Assembly (NCBI GenBank): GCA_041649635.1
Contig: JBAZMV010000001.1
Span: 248,001 to 312,000, forward strand
DNA length: 64,000 bases
Direction of reading: 5' to 3'
DNA from: Dehalococcoidia bacterium
GTDB lineage: Bacteria; Chloroflexota; Dehalococcoidia; E44-bin15
Of this stretch, positions 16,761 through 23,700 are shown one piece after another; the stretch's first letter is position 1; every line of letters begins with the position of its first letter. The translations under genes and the position numbers were made by a program. The notes under the pieces were generated by a model, which saw only the letters and a list, made by a program, of their open reading frames with translations, did not search any database and had not been told where the DNA came from.

Positions 16761-17115
16761 GCGATTTCAAAATTCCGCGCTTCAACTCGGTAAATGAATG
16801 ATTGCCCGCCTTGAGCTCCTGCACCATGAACTCCACCGCCTTCTCCGGATGCAGGGAATCGCCGCAGGCGAATATGTCGACCGCGGCGTAGCAGTATTCC
16901 GGCCAGGTATGGATTGAAAGATGAGATTCTGCGATAATGATGACGCCGCTGACCCCGTCGTAAGGAGAAAAGACATGGAAGGAGTTGCTTAATATGGTCG
17001 CGCCGGCGCGCCTGCACGCTTCGAGCAGCGTCTCCCGCAGGAACTCGCAGTTGCTCAGCAGCTTGCGGTCGCAGTCGTGAAGCTCAAGTATTACGTGTTT
17101 ACCCAGTGCGTGCAA
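16744..17115 (-). CDS. speD: S-adenosylmethionine decarboxylase proenzyme
   Basis: A 123-residue class 1B (SpeH-type) AdoMetDC. The self-cleavage site is AESHLSIHTWPE: the chain is expected to break between Glu63 and Ser64, turning Ser64 into the pyruvoyl group. His69 (IHTWPE) and the Cys of FACG are the other conserved residues. It makes decarboxylated SAM for the overlapping speE. The start is TTG at 17115, selected because GAGGTGATGAA stands immediately upstream; the length fits the family. Confidence 0.95.
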   Translation of the reverse strand: MHALGKHVILELHDCDRKLLSNCEFLRETLLEACRRAGATILSNSFHVFSPYDGVSGVIIIAESHLSIHTWPEYCYAAVDIFACGDSLHPEKAVEFMVQELKAGNHSFTELKRGILKSLVFNE

Positions 17116-17187
17116 TTCATCACCTCAGAAAAAAGTAACAAAAGAAATTTTATAGGAAATGTGATAATTAATCAATAGACGAAAGCT

Positions 17188-17922
17188 ATGGAAGAGAAAA
17201 TCGAACGTTTAAAGAATAAGCTGATGACCAATAAAAGGACGGAGGCTACCGACCTGGCATCTGCGGCTCTTATAGCTACAGGCGTTACCAGCTACAGAGA
17301 CATCGTACGCTACACGAATAAGGTCGAACGACTCTGCGAAGAGATAAATAAGTTCGTCGCCAGCAACGACAGCGACGTCGACAAGGCCAAGGTTATCTTC
17401 CACTGGCTGTGGATGTCAAAACCGCACCGCTACAAGGCGCAGGGACACTACAAGATCACGGACGTCATCGATGCCCAGACAGGCCGCGCCAGGAACGTGG
17501 GAAACTGCCTGGGATTGACCGTCCTCTACAATATCATCGCGCAGCGCTTCGACATCAAGGTAAAGGCTACATATCTGGAAAACGCGTTCGGGCGCGGGCC
17601 ACATGTCTTCAGCATACTGCCCGCCGGCAAGTCGACGATAGACATCGAGAACGTATTCCCAAACGGATTCGCCTATCCGGGGCATCTGAATCCGTCCGAG
17701 CGATGCGTCTGGGGCGATGAAGAACTCATCGCCGATGTTTACAACAGCATGGGGAACGACCTGTTCGCGGCAGGCAAGCGTTCGCGCGCCATCGAATGCT
17801 ACGACAAAGCGATATTTTTGAACCCGCAATACAAGAAGCCATATCTCAATAAAGGCATGGCGCTGGTGGAGCTGGGGCGTGACGATGAGGCCTGTGAACT
17901 GTTCAGAAGGCTTCCTCTTTGA
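17188..17922 (+). CDS. SirB1/transglutaminase-like protein with TPR tail
   Basis: A 244-residue protein. Residues 50-165 look like a transglutaminase-fold (SirB1-type) domain: VGNCLGLTVLY places the candidate nucleophile at Cys107, GPHVFSIL gives His139 and STIDIEN gives Asp152, a complete Cys-His-Asp set. Residues about 178-240 contain two TPR units (NSMGNDLFAAGKRSRAIECYDKAIFLNP). No signal peptide. The combination is seen in bacterial SirB1-like proteins of unknown biochemical role; a peptidase or a non-catalytic binding role are both possible. It is divergent from speD. Confidence 0.7.
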   Translation: MEEKIERLKNKLMTNKRTEATDLASAALIATGVTSYRDIVRYTNKVERLCEEINKFVASNDSDVDKAKVIFHWLWMSKPHRYKAQGHYKITDVIDAQTGRARNVGNCLGLTVLYNIIAQRFDIKVKATYLENAFGRGPHVFSILPAGKSTIDIENVFPNGFAYPGHLNPSERCVWGDEELIADVYNSMGNDLFAAGKRSRAIECYDKAIFLNPQYKKPYLNKGMALVELGRDDEACELFRRLPL

Positions 17923-17979
17923 AGAGGGCGGCGAGGCTAGCGCCCTCATGTGATGAATCGGATGCTAAACGGTTTGTCC

Positions 17980-18008
17980 TTGACATCACGATAGCGAAAA
18001 CATAAAAT
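17980..18008 (+). promoter_or_regulatory. Promoter of the tRNA cluster
   Basis: TTGACA (17980-17985), a 17-bp spacer and TAAAAT (18003-18008), a near-consensus sigma70 promoter whose start near 18015 precedes tRNA-Phe by a few bases. A GAGGGCG/CGCCCTC hairpin at 17927-17949 ends the preceding gene. Confidence 0.8.
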
Positions 18009-18021
18009 AGCAGATGCTTGT

Positions 18022-18097
18022 GCCGAGGTAGCTCAGGTGGTAGAGCAGTGGACTGAAAATCCACGTGTCGACGGTTCAACTCCGCCCCTCGGCACCA
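18022..18097 (+). tRNA. tRNA-Phe (GAA)
   Basis: Acceptor arms GCCGAGG/CCTCGGC, D-arm GCTC...GAGC, anticodon loop CTGAAAA (GAA), T-arm with GTTCAACTC. The 3' CCA is encoded. Confidence 0.95.
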
Positions 18098-18105
18098 TTT
18101 TTCCC

Positions 18106-18190
18106 GCCGGAGTGGCGGAATGGCAGACGCGACGGTCTCAAAAACCGTTGGGGGGCAACTCCCGTGTCGGTTCGACCCCGACCTTCGGCA
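18106..18190 (+). tRNA. tRNA-Leu (CAA)
   Basis: Acceptor arms GCCGGAG/CTTCGGC, anticodon stem ACGGT/ACCGT around CTCAAAA (CAA), and the long variable arm of a class II tRNA. CCA is not encoded. Confidence 0.93.
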
Positions 18191-18236
18191 CTCTCCGAGC
18201 GATAAATTCAATACCTGGAGTGAACCACTGTAGCGA

Positions 18237-18307
18237 TGCCGAGTTGTGTAGTGGCAGCACAGGGGACTTTGGATCCCTTAGCCCAGGTTCGAATCCTGGC
18301 TCGGCAG
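18237..18307 (+). tRNA. tRNA-Gln (TTG)
   Basis: Acceptor arms TGCCGAG/CTCGGCA, anticodon loop CTTTGGA (TTG) in stem GGGA/TCCC, T-arm CCAGG-TTCGAAT-CCTGG. CCA is not encoded. Confidence 0.94.
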
Positions 18308-18363
18308 CTCTCTTTTTTTGTGGTATCATATCATGCGGTGCCCTTCGGCAGGGCAGTGCGGAT

Positions 18364-18438
18364 TCCCCGGTAGCTCAATGGTAGAGCGGGCGGCTGTTAA
18401 CCGCTAGGTTCTAGGTTCGAATCCTAGCCGGGGAGCCA
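18364..18438 (+). tRNA. tRNA-Asn (GTT)
   Basis: Acceptor arms TCCCCGG/CCGGGGA, D-arm GCTCAATGGTAGAGC, anticodon loop CTGTTAA (GTT) in stem GCGG/CCGC, T-arm CTAGG-TTCGAAT-CCTAG. The 3' CCA is encoded. Confidence 0.95.
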
Positions 18439-18465
18439 AACCAGCAGCTACAGGAACATCTTGGA

Positions 18466-18534
18466 GTGTAGTTGGAGCAGTAGAGCGGGTCCTTCCCCGA
18501 TATGCAATACGCGGAAGGACTGACCGGGGAGCCA
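18466..18534 (+). pseudogene. Broken second tRNA-Asn carrying a palindromic repeat
   Basis: Bases 18466-18488 (GTGTAGTTGGAGCAGTAGAGCGG) resemble the D-arm half of tRNA-Asn, and 18524-18534 repeats its exact 3' end CCGGGGAGCCA. Between them the anticodon and T-arm are absent, replaced by GTCCTTCC...GGAAGGAC (18489-18520), the palindrome dispersed elsewhere in the window. No functional tRNA can fold. An alternative reading is a short duplication of the tRNA 3' end. Confidence 0.55.
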
Positions 18535-18634
18535 AGATTTGTATGAGAGGGCCCCACATTCAGGAGCTTTTTTTAAATCGGCATCCAAAGAAGCTTCCAT
18601 TTTTGAATACCGGACAGACTTCAAGCTTCACAAC

Positions 18635-18654
18635 GTCAACCCTGTAGGGTTGAC
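18635..18654. promoter_or_regulatory. 20-bp palindrome over the -35 box
   Basis: GTCAACCC-TGTA-GGGTTGAC is a perfect inverted repeat with a 4-base centre. Its right arm contains most of the TTGACA -35 hexamer, so a bound dimer would block RNA polymerase. Operator function is inferred. Confidence 0.5.
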
Positions 18655-18678
18655 AAGTCAAACAAAATGGCATATGTT
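18650..18678 (+). promoter_or_regulatory. Promoter of the riboswitch/signalling operon
   Basis: TTGACA (18650-18655), 17-bp spacer, TATGTT (18673-18678). Transcription from about 18685 would include the whole riboswitch. Bases 18541-18634 between the tRNA remnant and this promoter hold nothing recognisable. Confidence 0.55.
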
Positions 18679-18721
18679 TATATTCCCTCAACAGAATCGA
18701 ACATTAACAAACAAATGTAAT

Positions 18722-18812
18722 TTAGAAAAAGGCAAACCTCGCGTAAGCGGGGGACGCAAAGCTACGGGTCCTCCGGAAGATAGCATGAGAGAGGATGGCC
18801 GAGCTACCAAGA
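18722..18812 (+). ncRNA. GEMM-I riboswitch (cyclic di-GMP class)
   Basis: The invariant GEMM elements are present in order: GGCAAACC, a GNRA-capped hairpin CCTCGC-GTAA-GCGGGG, GGACGCAAAGC, then a second long arm with GCTaCGG pairing to CCGAGC, and GTCCTC with GAGGA, ending GCTACC. This matches the c-di-GMP-I aptamer, whose two arms dock through the GNRA loop. The G before CAAACC agrees with c-di-GMP rather than cGAMP binding, but I cannot settle the ligand by eye. A terminator follows 13 bases later, so control is probably by transcription termination of the downstream HTH/REC/HD-GYP/kinase operon. Confidence 0.9.
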
Positions 18813-18824
18813 GGGATTATACTT

Positions 18825-18854
18825 AGCCTTTCTGTATAAGAAGGGCTTTTTTTG
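18825..18854 (+). terminator. Riboswitch expression-platform terminator
   Basis: AGCCTTTC (18825-18832) pairs with GAAGGGCT (18840-18847) and is followed by seven further T. The loop base-pairs alternatively: TTATAC (18817-18822) with GTATAA (18834-18839), a hairpin that excludes the terminator and may be the antiterminator. Confidence 0.85.
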
Positions 18855-18865
18855 TTCTCTATGCT

Positions 18866-18885
18866 GAGACGTCTCGATACGTATC
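18866..18885. promoter_or_regulatory. Two tandem perfect 10-bp palindromes before the HTH gene
   Basis: GAGACGTCTC (18866-18875) is followed directly by GATACGTATC (18876-18885). Both fit GAnACGTnTC and end at the AGGAG ribosome-binding site. A dimeric DNA-binding protein, possibly the adjacent HTH protein, could bind both half-overlapping sites. Role inferred. Confidence 0.5.
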
Positions 18886-18900
18886 AGGAGAAAACTTGAT

Positions 18901-19104
18901 ATGTCCATTACTATCGAACAGAAAAAGTATTACCGCACAAAGGAAGCCTGCCTTAAAGCGGGAATAAGCAAGGCCACTTTCCATCGCTGGATCAAACAGG
19001 GGATTATCAAAGATAACTTTGCTAAGGACCGGCGGGGCTGGCGATTATTCTCAGAATCTGATATCGAACAGATAAGGATGGAAGTCTTTAAACTCAACCC
19101 CTAG
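18901..19104 (+). CDS. Small MerR-like HTH DNA-binding protein
   Basis: A 67-residue protein consisting of little more than a winged-helix HTH of the MerR/excisionase type: YYRTKEACLKAGISKATFHRWIKQGII (10-36), a wing with RRGWRLFSESDIEQI (44-58). There is no effector or dimerisation domain, so it may act as a stand-alone repressor or architectural factor. AGGAG lies ten bases before the ATG. It is the first gene after the c-di-GMP riboswitch terminator, with tandem palindromes just upstream, suggesting autoregulation (inference). The first REC gene follows after 32 bp. Confidence 0.8.
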   Translation: MSITIEQKKYYRTKEACLKAGISKATFHRWIKQGIIKDNFAKDRRGWRLFSESDIEQIRMEVFKLNP

Positions 19105-19136
19105 GTCTTGGAAAGTCGGGGCATAAAGGAGAAGAC

Positions 19137-19517
19137 ATGAACAGATACAAAATACTTATAGTCGACGATGATCCCAAAATACTGGAATTGATAGAAGCCA
19201 TGCTGATACCGGCCGGCTATTACACGGTAACGCTTAACGATAGCACGAAAATGATCGATACTGTGCAAAAAGTCCAACCGGATCTCATCCTTCTGGACAT
19301 CATGATGCCTTTCGAGGACGGCTACACAATACTGAATAAATTAAAAAAGGGGCCGAACAGGAGCAATATACCAATCATAATGGTTACGGCATTAGCGGAT
19401 GAGGGCAATAAGGTTATTGCTGCAATAGACGGCGCCTCCGCGTATATAACCAAGCCTATTGATAAGGAAGTCTTACTGGAGACGATCGCTCGTTTCATTC
19501 CCGATTCGGAATCCTGA
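19137..19517 (+). CDS. Stand-alone response regulator receiver (REC) protein
   Basis: A 126-residue single REC domain. The acidic pocket is DDD at 10-12, the phospho-acceptor Asp54 (LLDIMMP), Thr84 (VTA) and Lys106 (TKP). There is no output domain, so it probably relays phosphate or binds a partner, as CheY-type proteins do. AAGGAG precedes the ATG. It lies between the HTH gene and the HD-GYP gene in the signalling operon; the histidine kinase at 20710 is a natural phosphodonor (inference). Confidence 0.93.
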   Translation: MNRYKILIVDDDPKILELIEAMLIPAGYYTVTLNDSTKMIDTVQKVQPDLILLDIMMPFEDGYTILNKLKKGPNRSNIPIIMVTALADEGNKVIAAIDGASAYITKPIDKEVLLETIARFIPDSES

Positions 19518-19554
19518 CAGGAAGCGGTGCAGAGCATTACATGAGGATGTGACG

Positions 19555-20622
19555 ATGAAGAAACAACCTGCTATTTTAATCGTGGATGATGAAGCAAGGA
19601 ACATAGAACTGGAAAAGGCTTACCTTGAGCCGTATCACTATAAGATACTGACCGCATCAAACGGAGAAGAAGCTCTAAGAAACCTTGCAAAGAACGATGT
19701 AGATTTGATCCTCCTGGACGTCATGATGCCGGGTAAAGACGGCTTTGCGGTCACCAGGCAGATGAAGGCCAATAAAAAAACAAGCCCCATACCTGTGGTA
19801 CTGGTTACCGCTCTTACGGACAAAAAAGACAGGGTCAAAGGCATAGAAGCCGGCTGCGATGATTTCATCAGCAAACCTGTGGACTCAGCCGAGCTGTTGG
19901 CCAGGGTCAGATCGCTTCTTAAAGTAAAAGCTTATAACGATCATATGCGCAATTATGAACGGAAACTTGAGGCAGAAGTTGCCAAACGTACAAAAGAAGT
20001 TTATGCCGCCATGGCGATAATTGAAGAAACGGCGCTTGAAACCATTCAAAGACTTGCGTCAGCCGCCGAATGTCGCGATCAATACACCGGCTCACATATC
20101 CTGCGTATGAGCCGTTATGCGGAAGCCATCGCTAAAAAGATGGAAGTGGACGGCGGATTCGTCAGAGGCATTCTTTATGCCTCTTCGATGCATGATATAG
20201 GCAAGATAGGAATACCCGACAAGATTTTAATGAAACCGGGCAAGCTGAACGACAAGGAATGGGAAGTCATGCAGCAGCATACCGTTATCGGGGCCAAGCT
20301 TTTGCATGGATCGAAACAGGACTTCATGAAAATGGCCGAGGAGATCGCTTTGACCCATCATGAGAACTGGGACGGAACCGGATACCCTCAGGGACTGGCA
20401 GGCGAGCGCATTCCCTTATCCGGTCGAATAGTGGCGGTAGCAGACGTGTTCGATGCGCTTATATCCAAGCGGCCCTACAAGCCGCCGTTATCCTACAGAG
20501 AATCTTTCACAATTATCAAAAACGAGCGCGGTACGCACTTCGACCCCGGCGTCGTCGACGCCTTTATAAGTACTAAGCAGGAAATCCTGTCAATAGCGGA
20601 GCAGTACAAGGATTCCGTGTAA
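19555..20622 (+). CDS. REC-HD-GYP cyclic di-GMP phosphodiesterase
   Basis: A 355-residue regulator: REC domain 5-120 with Asp55 and Lys107, a coiled linker (130-160), then an HD-GYP domain (160-350). The metal and signature residues are all visible: His213-Asp214 (MHDIGK), His268-His269-Glu270 and the GYP triad at 276-278. HD-GYP enzymes hydrolyse c-di-GMP to pGpG/GMP. The start at 19555 gives the usual REC N-terminus and has GAGGATG upstream; the longer open frame is not needed. Expression behind a c-di-GMP riboswitch would make a feedback loop on the second messenger. Phosphorylation of Asp55 probably controls the output. Confidence 0.94.
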   Translation: MKKQPAILIVDDEARNIELEKAYLEPYHYKILTASNGEEALRNLAKNDVDLILLDVMMPGKDGFAVTRQMKANKKTSPIPVVLVTALTDKKDRVKGIEAGCDDFISKPVDSAELLARVRSLLKVKAYNDHMRNYERKLEAEVAKRTKEVYAAMAIIEETALETIQRLASAAECRDQYTGSHILRMSRYAEAIAKKMEVDGGFVRGILYASSMHDIGKIGIPDKILMKPGKLNDKEWEVMQQHTVIGAKLLHGSKQDFMKMAEEIALTHHENWDGTGYPQGLAGERIPLSGRIVAVADVFDALISKRPYKPPLSYRESFTIIKNERGTHFDPGVVDAFISTKQEILSIAEQYKDSV

Positions 20623-20709
20623 ATATCTTTTTTAGACGTTTATTGGAGAACTATTTACAGGAAAACCGATATGGTCTCTTTCACATAGCAGTGAGGAGGT
20701 AAACCTGAG

Positions 20710-23700
20710 ATGCGGCTAAAAATCAGATTACTGCTATTGTACACGTGTGTCGGCATTGCGGTCCTCGCTGTTGTAGGAAGCGTGCTTTTTGTTCAGGTCA
20801 GAAACAACCGATCCGCGGATCTGGAACAGGAATTCCAGAACCAGCTGATGCACCTCGATTTCGCGCTGACCAACCTCATAGAAGAAGCCAAAAGCGATGT
20901 AACTCAGCTTTCCGAGAACGAGATAGTGCGCACTACGGACGACGAAGACTTCACCAGCTTCCTCAACGCCAATGAATCCACCTTTGAATACAACATCGGA
21001 GAGACCGAGCAGAGCATTATCGACATTCTGAACTCGTACATGACGACGCATTCGTATGTGAACTCGGTTTACATGGGGCGTGAGAACGGAACCTTTGTGC
21101 GCTCCCACCCCCGCGCCAGCCCCACCCAATATGATCCCAGAGAAAGGCCCTGGTACACACTGGGGAAAGAGAACCCGGGTCAGGTGATGATAACCGAGCC
21201 GTATGAGTCGGTCACCACCACGGATATTAATATAGGCGTGGTGACGGCCCTCGTCGGCGACAACGGCGAGGTCTACGGCGTTTTAGGAGCGGATATAACT
21301 CTGAACGACCTCACGGAGTACATGTCGGACTTTGAGGTCGGTTATCAGGGCCATATGCTGCTGACCGATGAGAACGGTACAATAGTAGCCTTCAGTGATT
21401 CGCAGTTCCTGTTTGAGAACTTGGAGGCCCTCTTAGGCGACGCCGCAACCGACATTATGAGCCAGAGTAATGGAGTAATGACTGTTGAGACTGAATCAGG
21501 GTCATTTTATCTCTACCTGTATACGTCGCCCGAGCTCGGCTGGAAGCTTGCGGTCATGGCCCCCACCGGCGTAGTGAATGGAGTGATACAAGGGCCGGTT
21601 TTTATAGCGCTGTTCGGGCTCTTTATAGCTCTGGCCTTGCTGAGCTTGCTGACATTCTTAGGATTGAATATATCGGTCATCAACCCGCTGAAACGCCTCA
21701 GCGAAGTTACTTTGGATATCGCTAACAGAGGAGATCTAAGCCGGAAGACCGGTATCAACACAAAAAATGAGATCGGAGCACTTGCCGCCTCATTCGACCG
21801 TATGACGGATACGTTGCGTACAAAAGAGGAAGCTCTTAGCACTTCCGAAATGCGATATCGCCGGCTCTTTGAGGAAGCGCAGGATGGAATTCTGCTGCTT
21901 GATGCAGAGACGGGGGAAGTTATAAACGTGAATCCATACCTGGTCGAGCTGCTTGGTTATTCTCATGAACAATTCATTGGGAAGACAATATGGGAGCTGG
22001 GTACATTTAAGGATATTGTTCCCGACCGGGAAAGCTATTTGGAATTGCAGCGGCAGGAATACATCCGGTATGATGACCTACCTCTCACCACAGGCGACGG
22101 ACGTCAAATCTATGTGGAATTCATAATTAGTTCTTACATCGTAGGCCAAAATAAGCTGATCCAGTGTAACATCCGCAATACAACCGAGCGCAAGAGGGCG
22201 GAGGAGAAACTGCGGTTAGAGGAACAGCGGTTCCGGGCTCTCGCAGATCAATCGTCGGACATTATTGTCCTGGTGAATCAAGAAGGTAAAATCATCTATG
22301 AAAACTCGGCGATTGAGAGTGTTCTAGGGCTCAAGGCAGAGGAAAGGATTGGAGCCAGCGTATTTGAGCATCTCCATCCTGACGATTTACAAATTGCAGC
22401 CGACGCATTTAAAAAATTGTCTATGGACGCCGACGCACCTGTTCAACGATCCGAACTTCGCCTCCGCCATAAAGACGGAAGCTGGCGTACCTTTGAAGCT
22501 GTCGGAAGTAATCTGGTAAAAGATAACGTTGTTGAAGCTGTAATCATAAACCTCCGCGATATCACCGAGCGAAAGAAGGCGGAAGAGGCGCTGCGGGAAA
22601 GCGAGGCCAAGTATCGTTTTCTCACGGAGAAGATGAACGATGTCGTTTGGACTCTGGATATGGATTTGAAAACAACATATGTGAGTCCTTCGGTAACCAA
22701 TATGCTTGGTTATACACCCGAGGAACGCATGAAACAATCCGTTACCGAGCAACTGACACCGGAGTCCCTGAATGCTGTAACTCAAGCTTTATCTGTTGAG
22801 CTGGGGCGCGACAGCAAGGACGGTGTCGACCCGGACAGGCAATTGACGGTGGAGATGGAGTGCTACCATAAGAACGGCTCGATTATATGGATGGAAGCTG
22901 TAGTCAGCGCGATACGAAATGAAAAAGGGGAAATCACTGGCATACACGGGGTGTCCAGAGATGTCACCGAACGCAAGAGGGCGGAAGAAGCATTACGGGA
23001 TGCAAAGGACTACGCCGAAAATTTGATCAAGACCGCCAACGCGATGGTTGTTGTACTTGATACTAAAGGAAAGGTCACTTTGCTGAACGAAGCGGGCGAA
23101 AAGATAACCGGCTATAAGGCAGAGGAGGCCATGGGCAGGAACTGGTTCGAGCTGATCGTCCCCAAAAAACGATATCCCGACGTATGGGATGAATTCGAGA
23201 AATTAAAGGATTCAGGTACGATCATCGATACTTTCGAGAATCCCATACTTACAAAGTCCGGTGAGGAGCGAATCATCTCCTGGAAAAACAGCACGCTCAC
23301 CATTGACGGCAAATTCACAGGTACGATATCGTTCGGAATCGACATCAGCGAGCGCAAGCGGGCGGAGCAAGAAACTCAATTTAAAGGAAAACTGCTGGAT
23401 GCGGCTGCCGATTCGATACTTGTCCATGACCTCTCCGGACGAATCGTTTACGCCAACAAAGAGGCAGAGGAATTGCGCGGCTATGCCAGAGGGGAACTCA
23501 TCGGTAAAGACTTGCATAATCTGGCTACCCCTGAATATACTCAATCCTTCAACGAGCGTATCGCTGAAATAAAACAAAAAGGCGAAGTTACATTTGAAGT
23601 AGCCCACTACCGGCATGACGGCTCAACAATCCCCATCGAGGTACATGCACTGCTGATAGATAGAGACGGGGAAAAGTTGATATTGCGCATAGGGCGCGAC

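Noticed and set aside
18428..18534. Duplicated tRNA-Asn 3' end as integration (att) sites
   Set aside because: Only about 96 bp lie between the direct repeats, and no integrase or cargo is present; a tRNA remnant is simpler.
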